Below, piece by piece: positions 9,901 through 17,390 of a stretch of DNA of 53,716 nt (the stretch's first letter is position 1; each line of letters starts with the position of its first letter). The translations under genes and the position numbers were made by a program. The DNA comes from Lachnospiraceae bacterium (GTDB lineage Bacteria > Bacillota_A > Clostridia > Lachnospirales > Lachnospiraceae), in NCBI GenBank assembly GCA_009911175.1, contig QXWX01000043.1, positions 1-53,716 on the forward strand, written 5' to 3'. Below the pieces are notes generated by a model that saw only the letters and a program-made list of their open reading frames with translations, made no database searches and was not told the origin of the DNA.

Positions 9901-11675
9901 AGATAACTGTGAATACAGGCAATAATATCTGTAATACGAAGGGAACCATCTTCCAAATACAGCAACTGCACAGCTTCGTTGAGTACAGCTTTTTCGGAAC
10001 GGAAATCTTCAAAAGGAATGGCGCTGCTATCTGAAAACAGACCCTCCAACACCCTGAAGGAATCAAGGATATATTTTTCAAGCTCTGAAGCAGAAAGAGA
10101 AAAAGTCTCTTTGTCCTCAAAAATCCATCCGATATACGGAAGGACAAAATCAAGGATAACCGCCGTTTCTGCCGCTGTCAAAGGGTTCGTACGGGTATCG
10201 TCTGAACGCTGTCTTGCATTATAAAACGAAGACTTTCTATGAAAAAAACAGTATAAGATTTCTCCGGATGTTTCTGGCAACAGTTCCATTTCTCCATATT
10301 CGGATGCAAACATACACAAAAAGAGAGGAACACGGAGACAGGTAACCAATTGCTTATTTGCCATCGTAATACCTATGGATGTATCAGGCATCCCGCACTC
10401 TCTTAAATATTCTATGATATCAGAATCTTCCAATCCTAACAGCCTTATTGTCTGGAGTTTCTGCATAAAGGCAGCAGACTGTGTTTCTCTGCTGGTTGTA
10501 ATCATGCGTATATTGGGATAGGAATGTAGTACAGAGATTTCATCGCTTAAGTAGGAGCGAACAGACTTCCCCCTTGATGAAGTCTCTGTACTAACTTCAT
10601 TAAATCCATCTAACAATAGAAGATATTCTGGAACTCCATTCGAAGGTGTCCTTTGAAACTCTTTTTCTATTAATATAAGATTTTCAGACTTGACTGCGGC
10701 AAGTGATGAGTGATTCTCCAACATTTGGGCTATGTACCTTGTGATAAAATTTGTCTTTCCATAAGTAGGATCATACCAGTTACCAATCGTAACGGGACAT
10801 CGGTTCAATTCAATAAAAATGGGGATTTGTATACCCCGCCTGTACGGATGATATTTCTCTTTATCAGATGATGTATCCAAAAAACATTCAGTCAAAAGCT
10901 GTTGGAGGAAAGTTGTTTTGCCGATTCCGCCTTCTCCAATTACTACCATATCAAGAGTATCTTTTGAACATAATTCTATAATAGAAGAGATAACTCCGTC
11001 TGCAGTCTCACCACGAAGATTTAATATACTGTCAGTTATATATCCTTTAGGAAGAAGGCGTTTAATGATATCTAAGGAATAAAATCGATTCCCCTCCTCA
11101 TGGGAAAGCTGGAATGCTCTTACAGAGGCATCCCAAATTCTATCTGTCATAGGATAAGATTGTATATAGCAGCAATCGTTAATCCCCATAAAGTGCAGAC
11201 TTAATTTATAATTCTCTTTTATGAATGGAGATTTAAGTTTTGTCTGACGGGTATTATAATTCCCCAACAATATACAACTTGCAATCAAACTTGCCATATG
11301 AGAAGGGTTATTCGAATCAAAACTACTCAACAATTCTTTTTTATAAGTCTCTGGAAGATATGAACATTTCTGAATCTGTGTACACAGTTCATTATATAAG
11401 TGTTTGTTTTTATAATTGATTTTACTAATGTAGTTTGTCTCTATCCATTCGCAAAAATCAAGAAACCCTTTACGAGAACGAAATCTCTTTGTAACCTCAC
11501 CAGGCAATGTACGCCGTCCTTTTGAATTACTGAATATTTTTTTTACCGTATCTTCCAAATCAAGCTCCGTAGGAGTGTCCGTACGAAGAAATAGAAGTTC
11601 ATAGAATTCCTGGTTTGTATAGTTTAAATGTTCAATTTCATCAAGAAGTAAATGAAGGATGTCAGCAAGTAACAT
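6987..11675 (-). CDS. NACHT NTPase with C-terminal beta-propeller-like region
   Basis: A 1562-residue STAND-type ATPase. The N-terminal 230 residues are helical and of unknown type. The NACHT core has Walker A GEGGIGKTT at 247-255 and an extended Walker B, LLLLDGFNEV, with DGFNE at 356-360, then a TTSRE sensor-like segment. From about residue 770 to the end come many short strand blocks, the first being TIKCWDVRSGKLEYAL, as expected of WD40 or related propeller repeats. A short pentapeptide-like stretch (LSGMNLSCLDFRHCNL) sits just before. AAAGGAG lies 6 nt before the start. Bacterial NACHT proteins of this plan (NLR-like, bNACHT/Avs relatives) are known or suspected phage sensors; that role is inferred here from architecture and from the surrounding toxin and nuclease-like genes. 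The N-terminal effector is not a TIR, protease or nuclease that could be recognised. Confidence 0.88.
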   Translation of the reverse strand: MLLADILHLLLDEIEHLNYTNQEFYELLFLRTDTPTELDLEDTVKKIFSNSKGRRTLPGEVTKRFRSRKGFLDFCEWIETNYISKINYKNKHLYNELCTQIQKCSYLPETYKKELLSSFDSNNPSHMASLIASCILLGNYNTRQTKLKSPFIKENYKLSLHFMGINDCCYIQSYPMTDRIWDASVRAFQLSHEEGNRFYSLDIIKRLLPKGYITDSILNLRGETADGVISSIIELCSKDTLDMVVIGEGGIGKTTFLQQLLTECFLDTSSDKEKYHPYRRGIQIPIFIELNRCPVTIGNWYDPTYGKTNFITRYIAQMLENHSSLAAVKSENLILIEKEFQRTPSNGVPEYLLLLDGFNEVSTETSSRGKSVRSYLSDEISVLHSYPNIRMITTSRETQSAAFMQKLQTIRLLGLEDSDIIEYLRECGMPDTSIGITMANKQLVTCLRVPLFLCMFASEYGEMELLPETSGEILYCFFHRKSSFYNARQRSDDTRTNPLTAAETAVILDFVLPYIGWIFEDKETFSLSASELEKYILDSFRVLEGLFSDSSAIPFEDFRSEKAVLNEAVQLLYLEDGSLRITDIIACIHSYLGILYHYSDTFAGTGGQSRYAFIHHHFRDYFSAIFDIQLLRMFPYITPSVFLGKDSIFPAGSYEYYLNQNYWQSHKVSFISQILMEHRNQPVINENSRNWTLPAPDFAEQCILTKALDFCRVLTADQEDIHYLLQNILSAIVCGRKELSGMNLSCLDFRHCNLFNIPCSKKGATKNLTANFNCSSLYADCFETAEHLDDVIEYVYYKNNCYSLDQAGTIKCWDVRSGKLEYALHSESPEGLRDFSSRGFMQISHDGHWLAVKVQPEIPTEEGAHAVLFDLTDIKDKPILLIPPQKGQVLTSLSFTEDMHHLLLLIDRHYLCCFHIPDGSLKYAEMIADFMKHTDLYTKDAESPVYAFTSEYNEFELGEDASYLSDETEGEDDWFDMDDEWEESGSKQEIPCILYKWYPTSKKMEELYSFVSTSGTLPAASYFYSTNCFLLYNYTNKRLEKFDCDFLLAEPVWENITLGNGSPVFILPSADSPNECYLMYPDICYEMDLSSEQGDGIIMAYSVGPMNKLLTEYELEIEDGLRIQTTTAPSGNRILVRSDRTVYEWNTDTDSLTPWYNSVYYGCTGLIADPSHNRSILVHQYNGVSIFENYDKKLSAAYCFPYTDYYIEDCAYHEETQRLALRFCRPGHEFIKVLDLSDSSSHIIFSAMKNDFTESMNFSPDGSCLLICTLDSCIEYEFQTNLSYILAEHQAGSNESFVGADYMGNEIQIAIVARKSGYEKSVRPRCDYYRRIRKKDSCSYQRKWGYYIPTLPPELAEAFVHQNHDMGVGGGYGEDGIQSYWLTRGFFMTEDVTIDRFLTVECFEYKKEIRKKIPAKKLGLFQILYVRHDFSIDNPQRVGGTNYCYSYLSDDFSQAVCIRDYEELYLWEDMKNESEHPLFFDYKGEADEYTHAYWDYAIPSGDGRLLCCYENYRLIQVNARNGRMYDEIPYTPGIAICGCKFKNIIADEDTKALIRDNGGLVI

Positions 11676-11898
11676 TTGATTCTCCTTTCGCCACCAAAAT
11701 GTCCTCCCTTATGCCACTGACGGCCATCAACAAGTATGATTTAATTAATACATCAGGAAGACATAGTAATCTGTATAAAACTATTTTAGCACATTTATTT
11801 GTGGCTTCATAGATATTTACATCTTATCGTGGAAACCGGAAAACAGAATAGACGGTGTCTTACCAGATATATAATCAATAGAAACGGAGGTAAAGGAG

Positions 11899-11985
11899 AT
11901 GGGTATTTCAGAAGTTGTCGATATTATTTCATGTATTTTTCTAATTCTTACATATGTTGATCACAGAAATAAGAAGGATGAATAA
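11899..11985 (+). CDS. 28-residue single-span membrane peptide, type I toxin-like
   Basis: A tiny ORF with an excellent ribosome binding site (GGAGG 8 nt before ATG). It encodes a short acidic start, a hydrophobic helix of about 12 residues (IISCIFLILTYV) and a basic/acidic tail (DHRNKKDE). This plan matches holin-like or Bsr/TxpA-type toxic membrane peptides of Firmicutes, which are normally silenced by an antisense RNA. A 17-bp perfect-length inverted repeat begins 8 nt after its stop. The peptide could also be a small regulatory membrane protein. No toxin family is assigned with certainty. Confidence 0.55.
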   Translation: MGISEVVDIISCIFLILTYVDHRNKKDE

Positions 11986-11993
11986 ATACAAGT

Positions 11994-12040
11994 TATAATG
12001 TAAGCATGACGAACAACCAATTTGTCATGTTTACATTATA
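11994..12040. repeat. 17-bp inverted repeat after the membrane peptide
   Basis: TATAATGTAAGCATGAC (11994-12010) and GTCATGTTTACATTATA (12024-12040) pair over 17 positions with one G-U, around a 13-nt loop. It directly follows the small membrane-peptide ORF. No long U-tract follows on the plus strand. It may end the peptide mRNA, an antisense RNA from the other strand, or both. Confidence 0.75.
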
Positions 12041-12134
12041 CGCATCCGGTGACATACATTCCTTAAGGGTTACAGTCTTTTATAAATCTTTAAGGGATTT
12101 GTGTTGCTTAAGATAAAATGATATATTGTCCTAT

Positions 12135-12291
12135 ATGCGGAATTCGGAGAAGCGCAGAGACATGCCAGAGGATGTGAAGAAAGCCGTCACAGATTATGTG
12201 AAGACAACTCCCTTAGCGGAGGGCCCGACTATCTGTATGGGCATGGAACAAGGGACTGTGTGGCGTTGCTGAAGAAGCTGGGAATGCTGTA
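12135..12291 (+). pseudogene. Small frameshifted ORF remnant
   Basis: One frame opens at ATG 12135 (MRNSEKRRDM, then DVKKAVTDYVKT) and continues, after a shift near 12218, in another frame that ends YGHGTRDCVALLKKLGML and a stop at 12289-12291. Together they read as one degraded coding region of about 50 codons. No family was recognised and the call is tentative. Confidence 0.25.
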
Positions 12292-12400
12292 ACAAGAAAA
12301 GGGAAGTACACTGCTTAGTCTTACGATGATAATAAAACTAAAAATACGGAGAATGACTTTTTAGGTGTTTCATGGTAGAATAAAATAAAATGTGGGAGGC

Positions 12401-12468
12401 ATGCGATACGTAAGTTGAAGGTTTATCGGGATACCTCAATGGTCAGCTACCTGTAACAGGCAGATTTG
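12401..12468 (+). pseudogene. PIN-domain toxin N-terminal relic
   Basis: After GGGAGGC and ATG, a shifted frame encodes KLKVYRDTSMVSYL and then a stop. This matches the start of clostridial PIN-domain proteins (KVYLDTSVISYL), whose first Asp is catalytic. The frame is broken within the first codons and nothing of the remaining domain follows. It is a short remnant, unrelated in position to the second, split PIN gene at 17164. Confidence 0.4.
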
Positions 12469-12503
12469 TAATGCGAAATTAGAAAGGGACTTCAGAAATT
12501 ATA

Positions 12504-13832
12504 ATGAACAATATAGAGTTTGAGAGGGAAGTAGCAGAATTAATTGGACGTCGTACAGAAGGAGAATATTGGGACTTCAAACAGCAATGGTATTTAAATA
12601 ATACGGATCTGCTCCATGATATTATCTGTATGGCAAACAGTCCAGCGAATAGGGACTGCTATATTATAATTGGTATTGAAGATGAAACATTTAAAATTTT
12701 GGGAGTTGATGCGAATAATAGAAAGAACCAGCAAAATGTTATTGATTTACTTCGCCAAAAACCGAAATGGGCAGGCGGTCATATTCCGGAAGTATATGTC
12801 AGAACCATCCAGATAGATGATAAGGAGCTTGATATAATTATAATAAAGCAGAGTAATAACATTCCGTTTTATCTTTTAGAAGATTATACGAAAGAAGGTC
12901 CTCCAATATTTAAGGGGGCTATCTATACAAGAAAAGGGGATACCAATACACCGAAAACATCCACCGCTGATTTATATGATACTGAGATTCTGTGGAAACG
13001 GCGTTTCGGGCTTTTATACAATCCCTCTCAACGGACAAAATTCTACCTGGCAGATTTAGAAAATTGGGAATTGGTCGATGGAAAAACGAACAAGTTTGGA
13101 ATAAGTCAGTTTTTCTTTTTTTATAAACCAGATCCAGATTTTACAATTTACTTTTTAAGGGAGCCGGATGATGAGAATAATTTTCCTAAAGATATTAATG
13201 ATGATGCAATAGGCTCTTTGTCTTATTATTTATTTGCGTTTTGCAATGTGAGTTATCATACCGATTATTCAAGCAGGGAAGAGGTTATTTTATATTATAG
13301 GGACGTTCCTTTGTTTTCGGCACCACTGGAATGTGTTGATGAGGGACGGACAAGCCTTGTGCCACCAGAATTTGTCACAGACCCATATTATATCAGTGAT
13401 AGTTTTCGCTATCTTATGTTCGAGTTTGTTCTTCAGCATCGATGTGGAAATTATTCTGGAGAAGCAAAAGAGATGTTTCGGCGCGTCATACCCATATATA
13501 AAAGTGAACAGGAACGTGATGAATTTGAAAATTATATAGAACAAAAAGGATTTCCACATTATGCAATAGGAAAACGAAAATTATCTGGGGAGGCATTGAA
13601 AAGATTTGAATTTACAGAGATTAGGATTTATAAAGCATTTGGTGATCCTGCTGCACCAGAGCAGATCGCAACTGAACTGAAAGGAAATCCATATTTGGTG
13701 GTTTGCTTTGCCCATCCAGATAATAAAGATTTGGCTGGGATCGTGAAAGCTCTGAGAACAGGAAAGATGTTGGTGGACTGGTTGGATGAATGGCGGAAAT
13801 ACACGATAGAAGATAATAATTATCAATTGTAA
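12504..13832 (+). CDS. AlbA_2 (Schlafen-type) domain protein
   Basis: A 442-residue protein. The first 160 residues fit the AlbA_2/Schlafen-like domain: EYWDFKQQW near residue 22, AN motif, then DCYIIIGIED and a C-terminal GAIYTRKGDTN block. The remaining 280 residues are rich in aromatic and acidic residues and match nothing known to me. Only a weak ribosome site (AAAGGGAC, 15 nt away) precedes ATG 12504. AlbA_2 proteins are often regulators or defence components that bind nucleic acid; many bear an N-terminal effector-control role. The next gene starts 40 nt downstream on the same strand and carries a nuclease-like motif, so the two probably act together. Confidence 0.8.
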   Translation: MNNIEFEREVAELIGRRTEGEYWDFKQQWYLNNTDLLHDIICMANSPANRDCYIIIGIEDETFKILGVDANNRKNQQNVIDLLRQKPKWAGGHIPEVYVRTIQIDDKELDIIIIKQSNNIPFYLLEDYTKEGPPIFKGAIYTRKGDTNTPKTSTADLYDTEILWKRRFGLLYNPSQRTKFYLADLENWELVDGKTNKFGISQFFFFYKPDPDFTIYFLREPDDENNFPKDINDDAIGSLSYYLFAFCNVSYHTDYSSREEVILYYRDVPLFSAPLECVDEGRTSLVPPEFVTDPYYISDSFRYLMFEFVLQHRCGNYSGEAKEMFRRVIPIYKSEQERDEFENYIEQKGFPHYAIGKRKLSGEALKRFEFTEIRIYKAFGDPAAPEQIATELKGNPYLVVCFAHPDNKDLAGIVKALRTGKMLVDWLDEWRKYTIEDNNYQL

Positions 13833-13872
13833 TGGTTGTCTTGTGAGACAAATATTCTGGAGGATGGAAAAT

Positions 13873-15357
13873 GTGAGGGATTTTATTGGATACATAAAGG
13901 AATACTCTACGGAAAATTTTATATACACGTTTGCAGAAATTTCAATTGAAATTTATAAAAATCATCTAAAGGGCAATGGCGAGGAAGGGCTTCATTGCAC
14001 AAAGACATTTCCATTAAATATTCTGTCACATGGATTCCTTCCCCAAACAGTTCCAGTAATGCTGTCAGCTTGGGAGATTCCTGATATGGTATATGCTTCT
14101 ATATGCAATACCAATGATTACAGGAAGAGAGTAGTGACAAAGGATGAAATTGGCCGTATTGTAAATTTATATCGAGGATATGTAGACGATAAACCGGGAA
14201 GTGAATATTTAAAATATGCTGAGTTGGCTGATATATTTAAATATTTAACGGGTATAACATCTGAACAATTTCGACACGAAGCGTTAGGATGGGTTATACA
14301 AAACTTCAATCGGAATTACCATATGTTACTTGGATCTTCTAAAATTAGCAGAGATAAGATATTAAATATCAATGAGATAGTACAGAAAACATTTGGAATG
14401 AGTGTAGATGAGCTGCTGACGATAGAGTTAATTATTGTGTGGCTTTGTTCAAGGGATGCTAAACCATTGTCCGCGCCAGAAGATTTATATTATAAAAAAA
14501 CAGGAAGTTTTCTTACGAAAGAAAATCTTCGAAGAGTTATAGAATACTATTCTACAACATACGAAGAAGTGAGAAATAGCAAACTAGAAAAGCAAATATT
14601 TTATAGCAAGCCATTTGTATGTACCCAGAAAAGTAAAGAATATATTATGATCAGTATGTATTTACTCCAGATGGTCATTGCAGATGGATTATATTGGCTT
14701 ATCAGAGATTACTATTTGAATAATAAAATGGGACAAGCCTATATGAACGCTTTTGGAGAGATGTTTGAGGATTATTTTGAAGAACTCATGATAGAGTATA
14801 TGCCTGATGATTCCTGGCATAAAATAGAAACCGGGAAAAAGAAAAGTGCAGATTATTATTTGGAAATTGAAAATGCAGTTTTCTTGTTTGAATTAAAATC
14901 AGGCTTGATGAGGATAGGCGGAAGACAGCAGACTCCTAATATTGATCAAATAGATGATTTTTACCGCAGAAATATTGTTGAAGCTTACGAGCAACTAAAA
15001 AATTCTGCAGAAGACTATCAGGGAACAAAGCCTGTTATAAAAATCTTTCTGCTATATGAATTTTCAAATAATACACAGTTGATAATGTCATCAATACCAA
15101 AGATTTTTGATAACGACAAGGAATGCTATATTATGTCAATACAGGATTTGGAGATATTTCTGTCAACATATAAGAATGAGAGGGGAAAATTTGATAGGGT
15201 TGTAGAAGTGATGTTAAATAAAAGTAGTTTGAAAACAGAGTATAGCAGTGTGCTGAATATTTTGAACGACCAACAGGCAATAAAAAATTTTCACTTCGTA
15301 GAAGAAAAAGATTATTTGAAAAAGATAGTAGACAAATTAGAGATTGAATTGGAATAA
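13873..15357 (+). CDS. Putative PD-(D/E)XK nuclease-like protein
   Basis: A 494-residue protein if started at GTG 13873, which has GGAGG 9 nt upstream; an in-frame ATG at 13864 touches the same GGAGG and is less likely. The N-terminal 300 residues are helical and unfamiliar. Near the C-terminal half lies SADYYLEIENAV then FLFELKSG: an Asp at about 327, then E340-x-K342, the D-x(12)-E-x-K pattern of PD-(D/E)XK nucleases, with a hydrophobic strand before ELK as the fold demands. A helix with Gln (YEQLKNS) follows. It pairs with the AlbA_2 gene upstream. Nuclease activity is inferred from the motif only. Confidence 0.7.
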   Translation: MRDFIGYIKEYSTENFIYTFAEISIEIYKNHLKGNGEEGLHCTKTFPLNILSHGFLPQTVPVMLSAWEIPDMVYASICNTNDYRKRVVTKDEIGRIVNLYRGYVDDKPGSEYLKYAELADIFKYLTGITSEQFRHEALGWVIQNFNRNYHMLLGSSKISRDKILNINEIVQKTFGMSVDELLTIELIIVWLCSRDAKPLSAPEDLYYKKTGSFLTKENLRRVIEYYSTTYEEVRNSKLEKQIFYSKPFVCTQKSKEYIMISMYLLQMVIADGLYWLIRDYYLNNKMGQAYMNAFGEMFEDYFEELMIEYMPDDSWHKIETGKKKSADYYLEIENAVFLFELKSGLMRIGGRQQTPNIDQIDDFYRRNIVEAYEQLKNSAEDYQGTKPVIKIFLLYEFSNNTQLIMSSIPKIFDNDKECYIMSIQDLEIFLSTYKNERGKFDRVVEVMLNKSSLKTEYSSVLNILNDQQAIKNFHFVEEKDYLKKIVDKLEIELE

Positions 15358-15410
15358 AAAAAAGACAATAATCAAAAACAGCTGCCTTTTATCATGAGAG
15401 GAACTTATCC

Positions 15411-15566
15411 ATGGCGAAACTGCTCTTCACTAGCCTCTACATTCGTAAGCTCCGCGAAGATCTGCAGAACTATGTGCGCAACATCAGTACCCGTGAAGGC
15501 GTGGAGAGATCGGATGAAAGCAAAAAGAATCTTCCGGTAACTATTGTGGTGGTTCTGAAAGATTAA
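15411..15566 (+). CDS. Small hypothetical ORF (51 aa)
   Basis: A short ORF starting MAKLLFTSLYIRKLRE, with AGAGGAA about 9 nt before its ATG. It is amphipathic and basic and ends with a hydrophobic strand (PVTIVVVLKD). It may be a remnant of a longer gene or a real small protein between the nuclease-like gene and the recombinase. No family was recognised, and coding status is uncertain. Confidence 0.3.
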   Translation: MAKLLFTSLYIRKLREDLQNYVRNISTREGVERSDESKKNLPVTIVVVLKD

Positions 15567-15609
15567 AATAAGCGTGTATTGGTGGCTCTCAAGCATTAGA
15601 ATATTCTCA

Positions 15610-15638
15610 TTGACAATTATACCAGAAAATAGTATGAT
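15610..15638 (+). promoter_or_regulatory. Near-consensus sigma-A promoter of recombinase
   Basis: TTGACA, 17 nt, TATGAT. It precedes the tyrosine recombinase gene by about 75 nt, and the transcript would begin just before the inverted repeat at 15651. Confidence 0.75.
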
Positions 15639-15650
15639 AGTATTCACCCA

Positions 15651-15684
15651 ATTATTGCGTGAAATGCAGATTTTACGCAATAAT
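15651..15684. repeat. 15-bp inverted repeat in recombinase leader
   Basis: ATTATTGCGTGAAAT and ATTTTACGCAATAAT are inverted copies with one mismatch (a G-U pair in RNA), separated by 4 nt. The repeat lies between the promoter and the AGAGG site of the recombinase. Such a site could be a recombinase core site, an operator or a leader hairpin. Confidence 0.75.
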
Positions 15685-15713
15685 ATGTATAAAAGAGAAT
15701 AGAGGATTATTTT

Positions 15714-16820
15714 ATGAGTGAATATACGGATACTGTACGAACACAGAATATACTGGCTTTGAGGGCGTTGCTGAAGCAAATGCCTCCTTTTTGTACAGAT
15801 TATTTCAGGGGAATTGCTTCGTCAACATCTCCAAGGACACAGACTGGGTATTGCCGGGATATCTATACCTTTTTACAATTTGTTGTTATGAGAAATCCTC
15901 TATACAGAGATTCCGAAATTAAGGATATTCCCCTTAAAGTCCTTGAGGAAATGACGCCGGCGGACATCGACGAATATCTGGAACATCTTAACTACTATAT
16001 ATTTGAAGGTACTGAATATAGAAACGGTGAATCTGCAAAAGCACGAAAGCTGTCTGCCCTTAGTAATATATACAGCTTCTTTAATAAACGGCAGATTGTT
16101 TCAAATAATCCCTTAAATGCCATTGAACGGCCCAAAGTCCATGATAAAGTAATTATTACACTGGATCAGGAACAGATATTTGATTTAATGGATGCAGTCG
16201 AAAGCCCGACTAATATGACAGACCGTCAGAAAAAGTTTCATAATCTTACCATGGCCCGTGACCGTGCTATTTTAACATCATTTTTGGGGACCGGAATGCG
16301 GGTATCAGAATTGGCAGGATTGGATGTTACAGATGTAGATTTTAATAATCAGACGTTCCGTGTGATCCGGAAAGGCGGAAATGAAGCATACATATACTTT
16401 GGAGATGATGTCCGGGACGCCCTCTGCTACTATTTGGGTATTCAGGAAGAACCAGAAAATACGAACGAAGAGATAAAACAACTATCCCCCAGGGATGCCC
16501 TATTGAAAGGCAATGATGAAGAGAAAGCATTATTTCTCTCGCTTAGAGGGAATCGTATGGCGGTCCGCAGTATCGAGGTTATGGTTAAAAAATACTGTAC
16601 AATGATAAATACAAATAAGAAAATTACCCCTCATAAGCTTCGGAGTACATATGGAACAGCTTTATATAAAGAAACTGGAGATATTTATCTGGTAGCGGAT
16701 GTTCTTGGGCATAAAGATGTAAATACTACCAAAAAGCATTATGCTGAAATGACCAATGATAATCGGAAACGTGCGGCAAATATTGTCCCTTTGAAAAAAA
16801 CACATGAGAAAAGCACATAA
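15714..16820 (+). CDS. Tyrosine recombinase (XerC/D-like)
   Basis: A 368-residue site-specific recombinase with an N-terminal SAM-like core-binding domain (about 20-140) and a full catalytic domain. Catalytic residues are visible: R196 (GTGMRVSEL), K220 (RKGG), H307 and R310 (HKLR), H333 (GHKD) and nucleophile Y343 (HYAEM). It lacks the arm-binding domain of phage and element integrases, and no excisionase, relaxase or attachment repeats are adjacent, so it looks like an orphan XerC/D-type or invertase enzyme. AGAGG sits before the ATG, downstream of a strong promoter and a 15-bp inverted repeat. It closes the defence-like island on its right side. Confidence 0.9.
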   Translation: MSEYTDTVRTQNILALRALLKQMPPFCTDYFRGIASSTSPRTQTGYCRDIYTFLQFVVMRNPLYRDSEIKDIPLKVLEEMTPADIDEYLEHLNYYIFEGTEYRNGESAKARKLSALSNIYSFFNKRQIVSNNPLNAIERPKVHDKVIITLDQEQIFDLMDAVESPTNMTDRQKKFHNLTMARDRAILTSFLGTGMRVSELAGLDVTDVDFNNQTFRVIRKGGNEAYIYFGDDVRDALCYYLGIQEEPENTNEEIKQLSPRDALLKGNDEEKALFLSLRGNRMAVRSIEVMVKKYCTMINTNKKITPHKLRSTYGTALYKETGDIYLVADVLGHKDVNTTKKHYAEMTNDNRKRAANIVPLKKTHEKST

Positions 16821-16918
16821 AAAGAGGGTGGAATTTTAAAGATTACCATGTTATGATACATATAATATAAAGTATTAACGCTATAGATGCAATCATAATT
16901 CAGAAAGGATGTGGTTAA

Positions 16919-17167
16919 ATGACCGTACAGCAACAGGTATGCGCACGCATTATTAACATGTCAGATGAAGGCGCTGCTTTTATTGAGCAAGTAATAAATA
17001 ATATGAATCCTGTTTTTTTTATAGGAAAAAATAATTTAAAATCTACTACAGAGGCGATAGATGTATCAAAAAGAATCGGCGTTGGAAAGGGAATTATTGA
17101 AGAGCCAACTGATTTTGATAAATGGGACGAGGAAATTGCTGATTTATTTGAGGATATAAAAAAATGA
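16919..17167 (+). CDS. Antitoxin-like protein of PIN toxin pair
   Basis: An 82-residue protein (MTVQQQVCARIINMSDEGAA, with an acidic C-terminal DKWDEEIADLFEDIKK tail). Its ATGA overlap with a PIN-domain gene at 17164 is the classic antitoxin-toxin layout. The acidic amphipathic tail fits a toxin-binding segment. The N-terminal DNA-binding type was not identified with certainty. AAAGGATG precedes the start. The toxin gene is both frameshifted and split by a mobile element, so the antitoxin is now probably without a functional partner. Confidence 0.7.
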   Translation: MTVQQQVCARIINMSDEGAAFIEQVINNMNPVFFIGKNNLKSTTEAIDVSKRIGVGKGIIEEPTDFDKWDEEIADLFEDIKK

Positions 17168-17268
17168 ATTATCTAGCAGACACACATATTTTAATTTGGG
17201 CAAATAACAGATAGTCCTAAATTATCCCAAAATGCAAGAGAAATATTATTATCGGAAAATAATAATAT
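17164..17268 (+). pseudogene. PIN-domain toxin (VapC-like), N-terminal part, split
   Basis: The frame begins MNYLADTHILIWA, the PIN start with the first catalytic Asp, and overlaps the antitoxin by 4 nt. A one-base slip in the AAA run at 17202-17204 shifts the frame, which then reads ITDSPKLSQNAREILLSENNN, exactly what a PIN protein would continue with. The coding region stops at the hexamer TAATAT (17263-17268), where a mobile element has inserted. The C-terminal part lies at 24916-25225. Confidence 0.85.
17263..17268. repeat. Left copy of target hexamer TAATAT
   Basis: It ends the N-terminal PIN fragment. A six-base AT-rich core fits Tn916-like integrases, which use short heterologous coupling sequences rather than long att sites. 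Confidence 0.6.
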
Positions 17269-17390
17269 GAATTTAAAATTCAATCTTCCAAATTTCCTTG
17301 ATTTTTCAAGGCTTTTCGCCTGTTAAATACTCAAATTTTATGTATTTTCCCTTGTTTTTGCCCTTATGAGCCGAAACAAGGGAAAGTTTT
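17269..17390. repeat. Left end of the mobile element with arm-like repeats
   Basis: No gene. It holds TTTTCAAGGC at 17303-17312 and CCCTTGTTTTTGCCCTTAT at 17349-17367, both recurring in direct orientation near the right end (24844-24853 and 24749-24767). The second lies in a 12-bp inverted repeat (TTTCCCTTGTTT / AAACAAGGGAAA, 17346-17385) followed by TTTTTT on the plus strand. These are plausible integrase arm-binding sites, and the hairpin may act as a terminator into the element. Confidence 0.5.
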
